The translations under genes and the position numbers were made by a program. Below, piece by piece: positions 20,963 through 29,816 of a stretch of DNA of 64,000 bases. The DNA lies in NCBI RefSeq assembly GCF_035593345.1, contig NZ_CP141606.1, positions 3,100,001 through 3,164,000 of the forward strand. Reading direction: 5' to 3'. Positions within the stretch are counted from its first letter, which is position 1, and each line of letters opens with the position of its first letter. This DNA comes from Lelliottia sp. JS-SCA-14. Its GTDB lineage: Bacteria; Pseudomonadota; Gammaproteobacteria; Enterobacterales; Enterobacteriaceae. The notes below the pieces were generated by a model. The model did not search any database. It was not told where the DNA came from and saw nothing but the letters and a program-made list of their open reading frames with translations.

Positions 20963-21544
20963 TCAGTCTTTATCGATACGACTGGCAACCGCGCCCTGCT
21001 GGTCGCGATATTTCGCGTCCTGACGGCGGTTGTAAGGGCGATCCGCCGGGCCGGTGAGCGGCTCGAAGCTCAGCGCACCGATCATCATACCAGGGCGCAG
21101 GGCCAGCGGCAGTTTTCCGGCATTGAAGAACTCGAGCACGATACGGCCAGACCAGCCGGGATCGATACGGTGCGCGGTGACGTGCACCATCAGGCCCAGA
21201 CGCGCCAGAGAAGAGCGGCCATCCAACCAGCCGACCAGATCGGCAGGCAGCGTGACGGACTCATAGGTCACCGCCAGCGCCAGCTCGCCCGGATGCAGGT
21301 AGAACGCATCACCTTCGGCCAGCACGATTTCATCGCTCATCACGCGATCGAGCGCCGCGCTGACTTCGTCTTTCGGCCCGCTCAAATCAATAAAGGGGGC
21401 GGTGTGGCCGCTAAAAGTACGGAATTTATTGCCCAGACGCACATCGACGGTGACGCCGTTAATGCGTTCCACTGGCGGACGCGGGGTGATAGACAGACGC
21501 CCTTCATCCAGCCAGGCTTCTATATCTCGGTCACAAAGACGCAT
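20963..21544 (-). CDS. dcd: dCTP deaminase
   Basis: A 193-residue enzyme that deaminates dCTP to dUTP, the main source of dUMP for thymidylate in enterobacteria. It belongs to the trimeric dUTPase/dCTP deaminase fold. Visible motifs are the N-terminal [15 protein letters not shown], the [14 protein letters not shown] segment with the conserved RSS and arginine, and [15 protein letters not shown]. Length equals the E. coli enzyme. The order udk-dcd-asmA is conserved. Confidence 0.97.
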   Translation of the reverse strand: MRLCDRDIEAWLDEGRLSITPRPPVERINGVTVDVRLGNKFRTFSGHTAPFIDLSGPKDEVSAALDRVMSDEIVLAEGDAFYLHPGELALAVTYESVTLPADLVGWLDGRSSLARLGLMVHVTAHRIDPGWSGRIVLEFFNAGKLPLALRPGMMIGALSFEPLTGPADRPYNRRQDAKYRDQQGAVASRIDKD

Positions 21545-21570
21545 GACACTTTCTCCTTTCGTGCATCAAA

Positions 21571-21595
21571 CCCCAAAGCCGCAGCGGCTTCGGGG
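21571..21595. terminator. Hairpin between udk and dcd
   Basis: CCCCAAAGCCGC and GCGGCTTCGGGG around a single A form a strong GC-rich stem. It has no clear T tract on the transcribed strand, so it may be an attenuator or processing hairpin rather than a full terminator between the two codirectional genes. Confidence 0.4.
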
Positions 21596-21635
21596 CAAAC
21601 CCGGTTATCTCTGAACGGTACACAATTCGCGCGAA

Positions 21636-22277
21636 TTATTCAAAAAACTGGCTGATTTTCGCTTTCAGGATATCGATAGCAATGCGGTTTTTACCCCCGC
21701 GCGGCACGATGATATCGGCGTACTGTTTAGACGGCTCGATAAACTGCAGGAACATCGGGCGCACCGTCTTCTGATATTGTGCCATCACCGAATCCATCGA
21801 ACGCCCGCGCTCGTTGACGTCGCGCTTGATACGACGCATCAGGCAGATATCCAGCGGCGTGTCGACGAAAATCGAGAAGTTCATCGCTTCGCGCAAACGC
21901 GCGTCGGTCAGCAGCAGAATGCCTTCCAGAATGATGACCTTTTTCGGTTCAATGTGAATCGTCTCTGCCGTACGGGTGTGGTCGACATAGCTATAGACCG
22001 GCAGGTCGATAGGGGTGCCGCTTTTGATCATTTGCAAATGCTGGAACAGCAGGCTGTGATCCATGGCATTAGGATGGTCGTAATTCGTTTTTACGCGTTC
22101 TTCCATCGACAGATGGGATTGATCTTTATAGTAGCTGTCTTCGGGAATGACGCCGATGTGCTCATCACCAACTTGTTCACGCAGTTCGCGATAAAGCGTA
22201 CTGGCAATAAGACTTTTACCTGAAGCTGATGCGCCGGCGATGCCTATGATGACGCACTGATGAGACTTATCAGTCAT
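21636..22277 (-). CDS. udk: Uridine/cytidine kinase
   Basis: A 213-residue pyrimidine ribonucleoside kinase that makes UMP or CMP from the nucleoside in the salvage pathway. The Walker A motif [11 protein letters not shown] is at residues 12-22. The substrate-region motif [10 protein letters not shown] and the lid region with [12 protein letters not shown] are both present. The frame continues to the FE C-terminus as in E. coli. It is the first gene of a udk-dcd-asmA run. Confidence 0.97.
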   Translation of the reverse strand: MTDKSHQCVIIGIAGASASGKSLIASTLYRELREQVGDEHIGVIPEDSYYKDQSHLSMEERVKTNYDHPNAMDHSLLFQHLQMIKSGTPIDLPVYSYVDHTRTAETIHIEPKKVIILEGILLLTDARLREAMNFSIFVDTPLDICLMRRIKRDVNERGRSMDSVMAQYQKTVRPMFLQFIEPSKQYADIIVPRGGKNRIAIDILKAKISQFFE

Positions 22278-22619
22278 AAATTTAGCGACCTGATTAACCT
22301 GGATGTAAAGGAAGGACGACGCCGGAGCGTCAAACGCGGCAATTATAGGGATTTCGTGTGCCTGATACTAGTCGAAAGCGCAGGTAATGCGAGAGTCATT
22401 CCAAATACATCTTTTGGCCCTGACCCAAATTTAAACGGTCACTTTTACAGCGTTAAACATGAAATTTCTGCAGACTAAGTATTTAATAACTCTATGATGA
22501 CAAATTATGAGCAGTCAGCATATGAATTGTAAATTGTTTGTACTAGCATAATCCAAATTAAAATTCTCACTCGTGCGGACCTGGTTCCTGGCAGCATGGC
22601 GTCTCTGGATAAAGCGGTA
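22278..22619. other. Intergenic region between udk and yegE
   Basis: A 342-bp AT-rich stretch separating divergent genes. It must contain both promoters. I see no repeat, RNA gene or operator that I can name. Confidence 0.6.
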
Positions 22620-25600
22620 ATGAATAAACAATACCAACGTGTTTTGGTGACTACCCCACATCCTTTACTACGGCTTGTCAGTCTTGGTCTGGTTACCTTC
22701 ATCTTTACCCTTTTCTCGCTCGAACTGACGCGTTTCGGAACGTTACTGGCACCGCTGTGGTTCCCGACCTCCATCATGATGGTCGCGTTTTATCGCCACG
22801 CCGGGAAGATGTGGCCCGGCATCGCCCTCGCCTGCTCGTTCGGCAATGTTTTTGCGTCGTGGATGTTGTTCTCCTGGGAGACGCTCAGCTTCTGGTATAC
22901 GGCGATCAACGTGATTGAAGCGTGCGTCGGCGCGCTGCTGCTGCGTAAATTACTGCCCTGGTATAATCCACTAAAAAATCTTGGCGACTGGATACGGCTG
23001 GCCATTGGCAGCGCGGTGATCCCGCCGATTCTGGGCGGTATTCTGGCCTGGCTGCTGGTCCCGAGCGCCGAACCGGTGCGTAACTTCCTGGTCTGGGTGT
23101 TATCCGAATCCATCGGCGCGCTGGCGCTGGTCCCGCTCGGTCTGCTGTTCAAACCTCACTATTTACTGCGTCATCGCAATCCCAAACTGTTACTCGAAAC
23201 GCTGCTCACCATGGCCGTGACGCTGGTGCTGTGCTGGGTGGCGATCACCTTCCTGCCCTGGCCGTTTACCTGTGTGATTGTACTGCTGATGTGGAGCGCC
23301 GTGCGCCTGCCGCGCATGGAAGCCTTTCTCGTGTTCCTGGTGACGGTGATGATGGTGTCGCTGATGATTGCGACCCAACCGACGCTGATGACCGCTCAGA
23401 ATACCGGCGTGATGCTCAACGCGCCGTGGCTGCCGTTCCTGATGATGCTCCTGCCCGCGAACGTAATGACCATGGTGATGTACGCGTTTCGCGCCGAGCG
23501 CAAACACATTACCGAGAGCGAAGAACGTTTTCGTAATGCGATGGAATATTCCGCCATCGGCATGGCGTTAGTGGGCATCGAAGGCCAGTGGCTACAGGCC
23601 AACAAAGCACTGTGTCAGTTCCTCGGCTATTCGCAGCCCGAACTGCAGGCCCTCACCTTCCAGCAGCTGACCTGGCCGGAAGATTTAAACAACGATCTTG
23701 AAAGCCTGGAAGAGCTGGTTCGCGGCGATATCAACAGCTACTCAATGGAGAAACGCTACTACACCCGCAGCGGCGAGGTGGTCTGGGCGCTGCTGACGGT
23801 TTCCGTGGTGCGCCATACGGACGGCTCCCCGCTCTATTTCATTGCCCAGATTGAAGACATCAACGACCTCAAGCACACCGAATGGGTGAATAAGCGTCTG
23901 ATGGAGCGCATTACGCTGGCGAACGAAGCGGGCGGAATTGGCATCTGGGAGTGGGATTTGCAGCCGGATGTGATCAGCTGGGACAAACGGATGTTCGAGT
24001 TGTACGAGATCCCGGCGCACATCAAACCGACCTGGCAGCTCTGGCATGAGAGCATTATTCCGGAAGATCGCGAGCAGGCTGAACAGGTGATCCGTGACTC
24101 CCTGATGGCGCGCGTCCCCTTTAAGCTGGAGTTCCGCATTCGCGTCAAAGAGGGCGTGCGCCATATCCGCTCCCTGGCGAACCGGGTGCTCAACAAGCAG
24201 GGCGAAGTCGAGCGCCTGCTCGGCATTAATATGGACATGACCGAGGTTAAGGAACTTAACGAAGCCCTGTTCCAGGAAAAAGAGCGTCTGCATATCACCC
24301 TCGACTCCATCGGGGAAGCGGTGCTCTGCACCGATGTCGACATGCACGTCACCTTTATGAACCCGGTCGCCGAGAAGATGAGCGGCTGGACGCAGCAGGA
24401 GGCAATGGGCCAGCCGATCCTCAACGTGCTGCACATTACCTTCGGTGAGAACGGTCCGCCGATGGAAAATATTCACAGCGGAGATATGTCACGCTCCGAC
24501 ATCAATCAGGACGTGGTCCTGCACAGCCGTAACAGCGGCACCTTTGATATTCACTACAGCATCACGCCGCTCAGCACCCTCGACGGGCAGAATATCGGCT
24601 CGGTGCTGGTCATTCAGGACGTCACCGAATCGCGCAAAATGCTGCGCCAGCTGAGCTACAGCGCCTCTCACGACGCCCTCACCCACCTGGCGAACCGCGT
24701 CAGTTTCGAGAGCCACCTCAAGCGTCTGCTGCAAACCGTGCATGACACCCATCAGCGCCACGCGCTGGTGTTTATCGATCTCGACCGCTTCAAGGCGGTG
24801 AATGACACCGCAGGCCACGCGGCGGGCGACGCCCTGCTGCGTGAGCTGTCGTCCCTGATGCTGAGCATGCTGCGCTCCAGCGACGTGCTGGCCCGTCTGG
24901 GCGGCGATGAGTTTGGCCTGCTGCTGCCGGACTGTAACGTCGAGAGCGCGCGCTATATCGCGGGTCGAATTATTCACGCTATCAACGATTACCACTTTAT
25001 GTGGGAAGGCCGTCTGCACCGCATCGGGGCCAGCGCCGGGATTACGCTGATTGATGACAGCAACAGCCAGGCCGCCGATGTGATGTCTCAGGCGGATATC
25101 GCCTGCTACGCCTCGAAGAATAATGGCCGCGGCGTGGTGACGGTGTACGAGCCGCAGCAGGAGAGAATTCACAGCGCGCGTAGCATGATGTCCCTTGATG
25201 AACAGTGGCATATGATCAAAGACAATCACCTGCTGATGATTGGCCGCAGCGTCGCCTCACCGCGCATTCCGGAAGCCAGCAATTTCTGGCTGGTCTCCCT
25301 GCGTCTGTGGACCAGTCAGGGCGAAGTGCTGGAAGAACACGCGTTCCGCTCAGGTCTGGCGGAGCCGGATCTGCTCCATGCCCTCGACCGTCGTATTTTC
25401 CAGGAGTTTTTCCGCGCCTTTGCGGGTCAGGTTGCCAGTAAAGGGATGGGCGTGGCGCTGCCGCTCTCACCGGAAGGGCTTTCCAGCGCGACGCTGGTGA
25501 ATGAACTGCTCGATTTGCTGGAGAAAAGCCCGCTGCCGGGGCGTCTGCTGCATCTGGTGATCCCGGTCGAAACCCTGCAAAACCAAGACGCCAACATTCA

Positions 25601-25949
25601 GGACGGGCTACAAAAACTGCGTCAGGCGGGATGTCGGATTGTGTTAAGCCACGTCGGGCGTGATATGGATATCTTCAACCATCTCAGCGCGCACATGGCG
25701 GATTACCTGCTGCTTGACCCAGAGCTGGTGACCAACGTTCACGGCAATCTGATGGACGAAATGATGGTGACCATTATCCAGGGCCACGCCCAGCGGCTGG
25801 GGATGAAAACCATCGCCGGGCCGAGCAATCAGCCGCTGATGATGGACACCCTCTCCGGTATCGGGATCGACTTTATCTACGGGGATTCCATCGCCGAGCC
25901 GCAGCCGCTGGAGCTACTGCTGAATACCAGCTACTTCGCTATCAACTGA
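22620..25949 (+). CDS. yegE: Membrane diguanylate cyclase DgcE (YegE)
   Basis: A 1109-residue protein with an N-terminal MASE1 membrane domain (about residues 10-290, eight to ten helices) and three PAS/PAC units (about 300-430, 430-555 and 560-680). A GGDEF domain follows with the intact catalytic motif GGDEF at 761-765. An RxxD inhibitory site (RSSD, 752-755) lies five residues before it. The last 250 residues resemble an EAL domain but show no EAL triplet and are probably catalytically dead. The product would be cyclic di-GMP promoting sessile growth. The start at 22620 (MNKQYQRVL) aligns with E. coli; 22596 is an alternative. The 3' end overlaps convergent alkA by 36 nt. Confidence 0.95.
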   Translation: MNKQYQRVLVTTPHPLLRLVSLGLVTFIFTLFSLELTRFGTLLAPLWFPTSIMMVAFYRHAGKMWPGIALACSFGNVFASWMLFSWETLSFWYTAINVIEACVGALLLRKLLPWYNPLKNLGDWIRLAIGSAVIPPILGGILAWLLVPSAEPVRNFLVWVLSESIGALALVPLGLLFKPHYLLRHRNPKLLLETLLTMAVTLVLCWVAITFLPWPFTCVIVLLMWSAVRLPRMEAFLVFLVTVMMVSLMIATQPTLMTAQNTGVMLNAPWLPFLMMLLPANVMTMVMYAFRAERKHITESEERFRNAMEYSAIGMALVGIEGQWLQANKALCQFLGYSQPELQALTFQQLTWPEDLNNDLESLEELVRGDINSYSMEKRYYTRSGEVVWALLTVSVVRHTDGSPLYFIAQIEDINDLKHTEWVNKRLMERITLANEAGGIGIWEWDLQPDVISWDKRMFELYEIPAHIKPTWQLWHESIIPEDREQAEQVIRDSLMARVPFKLEFRIRVKEGVRHIRSLANRVLNKQGEVERLLGINMDMTEVKELNEALFQEKERLHITLDSIGEAVLCTDVDMHVTFMNPVAEKMSGWTQQEAMGQPILNVLHITFGENGPPMENIHSGDMSRSDINQDVVLHSRNSGTFDIHYSITPLSTLDGQNIGSVLVIQDVTESRKMLRQLSYSASHDALTHLANRVSFESHLKRLLQTVHDTHQRHALVFIDLDRFKAVNDTAGHAAGDALLRELSSLMLSMLRSSDVLARLGGDEFGLLLPDCNVESARYIAGRIIHAINDYHFMWEGRLHRIGASAGITLIDDSNSQAADVMSQADIACYASKNNGRGVVTVYEPQQERIHSARSMMSLDEQWHMIKDNHLLMIGRSVASPRIPEASNFWLVSLRLWTSQGEVLEEHAFRSGLAEPDLLHALDRRIFQEFFRAFAGQVASKGMGVALPLSPEGLSSATLVNELLDLLEKSPLPGRLLHLVIPVETLQNQDANIQDGLQKLRQAGCRIVLSHVGRDMDIFNHLSAHMADYLLLDPELVTNVHGNLMDEMMVTIIQGHAQRLGMKTIAGPSNQPLMMDTLSGIGIDFIYGDSIAEPQPLELLLNTSYFAIN

Positions 25950-26786
25950 CGGTGTCCAGTTTTCCGTATACCAGATATGGAGAAGCGCATAGGAGCGCCA
26001 CGGCTGCCAGCGCTGAGCATAGTTGCGGATCTGCGCCGGTGTCATGCCGGCGAAGCGCTGTTTAATCAGATAATCGTCCGGCAGAAACACATCCTTCGCC
26101 TGCCATCCGCGCAGGGCTAAGTAGTTCGCCGTCCAGCGCCCGATCCCCGGTCGCGCCTGTAGCGCCTTCATTCCCCTTTCAATATCTTCCGGCGGCTGGA
26201 GCGGAAAGGTGCCGTCGACCACCGACTGCGCAAGATGAATCAGCGACTCTGCGCGTTTGACCGGCATCCCCAGCGCCTTGAGCGCCAGCGGATCGGCGGC
26301 GGCCAGCGCCGCAGGCGTCGGGAAACAGGTGTACTCCGGGAAATCTTTCAGCGGTTCACCGCACAAAGCCACCACCCGTGCCGCCAGTTTCGCGGCCATC
26401 GACACACTCACCAGTTGCCCGAGGATCGCCCTCACGCCCTGCTCGTAAGCATCCATCGCCCCCGGCAATCGCAAGCCCGGACGCGCCGCGCCCAGCTCAC
26501 CGAGCGTCGTGGCAATCTGCTGAGGATCGCAGGTCAGATCGAACAGGCGTTCGATACGCGCCAGACAGATATCGGCCACCGGAATCAGCCCGTCGCTGAG
26601 CGTCACCTGCAGAGTACAAAGTGCCTCGACCGGCGTGACGCGAAACAGCCCCTGATGACCGTCGCAGGTGAAACTGCGCTCGTAATACTCATCAGTGACG
26701 GTTTCCACGCCCGTGACCGCACGCGCGCCGAGAAAGCCAAACATCCATTGCCAGTCGTAGGGGGGTTGCCAGTTCAGGGTGTACAT
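25914..26786 (-). CDS. alkA: DNA-3-methyladenine glycosylase II
   Basis: A 290-residue helix-hairpin-helix base excision glycosylase that removes alkylated bases. The N-terminal AlkA domain (MYTLNWQPPYDWQWM) precedes the HhH-GPD motif RPGIGRWTANYLALRGW. The catalytic aspartate is Asp238 in FLPDDYL, the same number as in E. coli. An upstream in-frame start at 26873 is not supported by homology and would run toward yegD. In E. coli the gene belongs to the Ada adaptive response; no Ada box was identified here with confidence. The C-terminus is a little longer than in E. coli because the frame runs into the yegE 3' end. Confidence 0.95.
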   Translation of the reverse strand: MYTLNWQPPYDWQWMFGFLGARAVTGVETVTDEYYERSFTCDGHQGLFRVTPVEALCTLQVTLSDGLIPVADICLARIERLFDLTCDPQQIATTLGELGAARPGLRLPGAMDAYEQGVRAILGQLVSVSMAAKLAARVVALCGEPLKDFPEYTCFPTPAALAAADPLALKALGMPVKRAESLIHLAQSVVDGTFPLQPPEDIERGMKALQARPGIGRWTANYLALRGWQAKDVFLPDDYLIKQRFAGMTPAQIRNYAQRWQPWRSYALLHIWYTENWTPSVDSEVAGIQQ

Positions 26787-26918
26787 CGTCGCTCCTTTTG
26801 TTGTCCTCACAGCATAACCCGACCAGGCCCCGCGTGCCTTGCTTTCATATTCCAGTTGTCGAGAGCGAGACATTTCGCTAAAGTCTCGCCCCTTCTCAAC
26901 GGCATGGGGATTACGTCA

Positions 26919-28271
26919 GTGTTTATTGGTTTTGACTACGGTACCGCAAACTGCTCAGTGGCAGTGATGGATGACAATCAGCCCCGTCTGCTGAAAATGG
27001 AAAAAGAGAGTTCTCTGCTGCCGTCGATGCTGTGCGCCCCGACGCGTGAAGCCGTGAGCGAGTGGCTGTATCGCCATCATCAGGTTCCGGCCACTGCCGG
27101 GGAAACGCAGGCGCTGCTGCGTCGTGCCGTGAATTTCAACCGCGACGAAGATATCGACGTGACGCCATCCAGCGTGCAGTTCGGTCTCTCTTCGCTGGCG
27201 CAGTACATTGAAGATCCCGAAGAAGTTTACTTCGTTAAATCCCCCAAATCTTTCCTCGGTGCCAGCGGGCTGAAGCCGCAGCAGGTGGCCCTGTTTGAAG
27301 ATCTGGTCTGCGCGATGATGCTGCATATTCGCAACCAGGCGCAGACTCAGGTGACTGAAACCATTACCCAGGCGGTGATCGGACGCCCGATTAACTTCCA
27401 GGGGCTGGGCGGCGATGAAGCCAACCAGCAGGCACAGGGTATTCTTGAGCGCGCGGCCCATCGCGCTGGTTTTCGCGACGTGGTGTTCCAGTATGAGCCA
27501 GTTGCCGCCGGGCTGGATTTTGAAGCCACGCTGCGCGAAGAAAAACGCGTGCTGGTGGTGGATATCGGCGGCGGTACAACGGACTGCTCCCTGCTGTTGA
27601 TGGGGCCACAGTGGCACCAGCGCCGCGACCGCGAAAACAGCCTGTTAGGGCACAGCGGTTGCCGAGTCGGCGGTAACGACCTGGATATCGCCCTGGCGTT
27701 TAAGAGCCTGATGCCGCTGCTCGGCATGGGTGGCCAGACCGAAAAAGGCACCGCGCTGCCCATTCTGCCGTGGTGGAACGCCGTGGCGATTAACGATGTT
27801 CCGGCGCAGAGCGATTTCTACAGCACCGCCAACGGACGCTTCCTTAACGACCTGGTGCGCGACGCCCAGGACGGCGACAAAGTGGCCTTGCTGCATAAAG
27901 TCTGGCGTCAGCGCCTGAGCTATCGCGTGGTACGCAGCGCCGAAGAGAGCAAGATCGCGCTCTCCAATGCTGTCGAGCACGCTGTCACACTGCCGTTTAT
28001 CAGCGATGAGCTGGCGACGGCGATTTCTCAGCAGGGGCTGGAAACGGCGCTGACGCAGCCGCTGCAGCGTATTCTGGAGCAGGTCCAGCTGGCGCTGGAG
28101 AACGGCAACGAGAAGCCGGACGTGATCTACCTGACCGGCGGTAGCGCCCGTTCACCGCTGATCAAAAAAGCGCTCGCAGAGCAGTTGCCGGGCATTCCGA
28201 TTGCCGGTGGCGATGATTTTGGTTCCGTGACCGCAGGTTTGGCCCGTTGGGCGAAGGTGATGTTTAGCTGA
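26919..28271 (+). CDS. yegD: Hsp70-family chaperone-like protein YegD
   Basis: A 450-residue actin-like ATPase domain protein related to DnaK but lacking the substrate-binding half. The phosphate-1 motif FIGFDYGTANCSVAV is at the N-terminus, phosphate-2 is LVVDIGGGTTDCSLLL and the adenosine motif is YLTGGSARSP. A GTG start at 26919, 8 nt after GGGGA, gives exactly the E. coli N-terminus. An ATG at 26904 is possible but has a poor ribosome-binding site. The client is unknown. It is divergent from alkA and is followed by a REP cluster. Confidence 0.93.
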   Translation: MFIGFDYGTANCSVAVMDDNQPRLLKMEKESSLLPSMLCAPTREAVSEWLYRHHQVPATAGETQALLRRAVNFNRDEDIDVTPSSVQFGLSSLAQYIEDPEEVYFVKSPKSFLGASGLKPQQVALFEDLVCAMMLHIRNQAQTQVTETITQAVIGRPINFQGLGGDEANQQAQGILERAAHRAGFRDVVFQYEPVAAGLDFEATLREEKRVLVVDIGGGTTDCSLLLMGPQWHQRRDRENSLLGHSGCRVGGNDLDIALAFKSLMPLLGMGGQTEKGTALPILPWWNAVAINDVPAQSDFYSTANGRFLNDLVRDAQDGDKVALLHKVWRQRLSYRVVRSAEESKIALSNAVEHAVTLPFISDELATAISQQGLETALTQPLQRILEQVQLALENGNEKPDVIYLTGGSARSPLIKKALAEQLPGIPIAGGDDFGSVTAGLARWAKVMFS

Positions 28272-28278
28272 TGCTGTT

Positions 28279-28459
28279 GCCGGGTGGCGCTACCGCTTAC
28301 CCGGCCTACGGTCCGCATATGATATTTAAATGTCGGGTGGCGCTATCGCTTACCCGACCTACGGTACGCATGTGGTGTGTAAATGCCGGGTGGCGCTGCC
28401 GCTTACCCGGCCTACGGTCCGCAGTTGTAGGCCGGATAAGGCGTAGCCGCCATCCGGCT
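28279..28459. repeat. Cluster of four REP units upstream of mdtA
   Basis: Units at 28279-28318, 28332-28371, 28385-28423 and 28424-28459. The first three are direct copies of the pattern GCCGGGTGGCGCTACCGC followed by TTACCCGGCCTACGGT. The fourth is in opposite orientation (TTGTAGGCCGGATAAGGC). This BIME fills the space between the yegD stop and the mdt promoter and would separate the two transcription units. Confidence 0.88.
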
Positions 28460-28488
28460 TTCTCAGACAAATCCAGACAGTCTTTCAT

Positions 28489-28506
28489 ATTTCCTCCATT
28501 ATTCCG
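28489..28506 (+). promoter_or_regulatory. BaeR box upstream of mdtA
   Basis: The 18-mer ATTTCCTCCATTATTCCG matches the published BaeR consensus TTTTTCTCCATDATTGGC through its central CTCCATTATT. It lies 63 bp upstream of the mdtA start. BaeR is encoded at the end of the same operon, so envelope stress sensed by BaeS would induce efflux and the two-component system together. Confidence 0.75.
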
Positions 28507-28568
28507 CGGTGTTGCGTGACTAAACTAGTATCATTCCCCGAAGTGTTTCAGGAAGAGAACGTATAACG

Positions 28569-29816
28569 ATGAAAGGCAGCAACAAATCCCGCTGGGCAAT
28601 CGCCGTCGGTATCATTGTGGTGGCGCTTGCCGCCGCGTGGTACTGGCATAATCAATCGGCGCAGACCGCCGCTCCGGCAGGTGCTAACAGCCAGGCACAG
28701 CGCCCTGCGGGCGGTGGACGCCACGGTATGCGCGGCGGCGCGCTGGCGCCTGTTCAGGCCGCGACCGCCGTCAGCAAATCGGTTCCTCGTTATCTCACCG
28801 GGCTCGGCACCGTCACCGCCGCCAATACTGTGACCGTGCGCAGCCGCGTCGACGGACAGCTGATGGCGATCCACTTCCAGGAAGGCCAGCAGGTCAAAGC
28901 CGGCGATCTGCTGGCGGAAATCGATCCGAGCCAGTTCAAAGTGGCGCTCGCGCAGGCCCAGGGCCTGCTCGCCAAAGATAAAGCGACGCTTGCTAACGCC
29001 CAGCGCGATCTGGCGCGCTATCAGCAGCTGGTGAAAACTAATCTCGTCTCCCGCCAGGAGCTGGACACCCAGCAGTCGCTGGTGAGTGAAGCTCAGGGCA
29101 CCATCAAAGCCGATGAAGCCGCCGTTGCCAGCGCGCAGCTCCAGCTCGACTGGAGCCGCATCACCGCGCCGATTGACGGGCGCGTCGGGCTGAAACAGGT
29201 CGATATCGGCAATCAGATCTCCAGCGGCGACACCACCGGCATTGTGGTCCTCACCCAGACGCACCCGATTGATCTGGTTTTCACTCTGCCAGAAAGCGAA
29301 ATCGCCACCGTGGTTCAGGCGCAAAAAAACGGCCAGAAACTGGCAGTCGAAGCCTGGGATCGTGCCAACAAATCCAAACTGAGCGACGGCCAGCTTCTGA
29401 GCCTCGATAATCAGATTGACGCCACCACCGGCACCATCAAGCTGAAAGCGCGCTTTAACAATCAGGACGACGCCCTGTTCCCCAATCAGTTTGTCAACGC
29501 ACGCATGCTGGTCGCCACCGAAGAGAACGCGGTGGTGATCCCAACCGCCGCGCTGCAGATGGGTAACGAAGGCAACTTCGTCTGGGTGCTGAACAGCGAC
29601 AACAAAGTCAGCAAGCATCTGGTGAAACCGGGCATTCAGGACAGCCAGACGGTGGTCATCACCGCCGGTCTTTCCGCAGGCGATCGCGTGGTCACGGACG
29701 GGATTGACCGTCTGACCGAAGGGGCCAAAGTCGAAGTGGTCGAAGCCCACAGCGACACCGCCACCAGCGCTAAACCGGCGAAACGCGACCACGCGAAACA
29801 GGGAGCGACTTCCTGA
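28569..29816 (+). CDS. mdtA: Multidrug efflux periplasmic adaptor MdtA
   Basis: A 415-residue membrane-fusion protein linking the MdtBC pump to an outer-membrane channel (TolC in E. coli). It has an N-terminal membrane segment (residues 8-26), a flexible glycine- and proline-rich linker, and the biotinyl-lipoyl halves [20 protein letters not shown] and [17 protein letters not shown]. These flank an alpha-helical hairpin, and beta-barrel domains follow. Its stop shares a base with the mdtB start (TGATG). Confidence 0.96.
   Translation: MKGSNKSRWAIAVGIIVVALAAAWYWHNQSAQTAAPAGANSQAQRPAGGGRHGMRGGALAPVQAATAVSKSVPRYLTGLGTVTAANTVTVRSRVDGQLMAIHFQEGQQVKAGDLLAEIDPSQFKVALAQAQGLLAKDKATLANAQRDLARYQQLVKTNLVSRQELDTQQSLVSEAQGTIKADEAAVASAQLQLDWSRITAPIDGRVGLKQVDIGNQISSGDTTGIVVLTQTHPIDLVFTLPESEIATVVQAQKNGQKLAVEAWDRANKSKLSDGQLLSLDNQIDATTGTIKLKARFNNQDDALFPNQFVNARMLVATEENAVVIPTAALQMGNEGNFVWVLNSDNKVSKHLVKPGIQDSQTVVITAGLSAGDRVVTDGIDRLTEGAKVEVVEAHSDTATSAKPAKRDHAKQGATS

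Noticed and set aside
26235..26918. Upstream extension of yegD
   Set aside because: It is antisense to alkA; the GTG at 26919 with a GGGGA site reproduces the known N-terminus.
28279..28459. Possible CRISPR array because of regular repeats upstream of mdtA
   Set aside because: The units are REP palindromes with about 13-bp spacers, no unique spacers of CRISPR length and no cas genes nearby.
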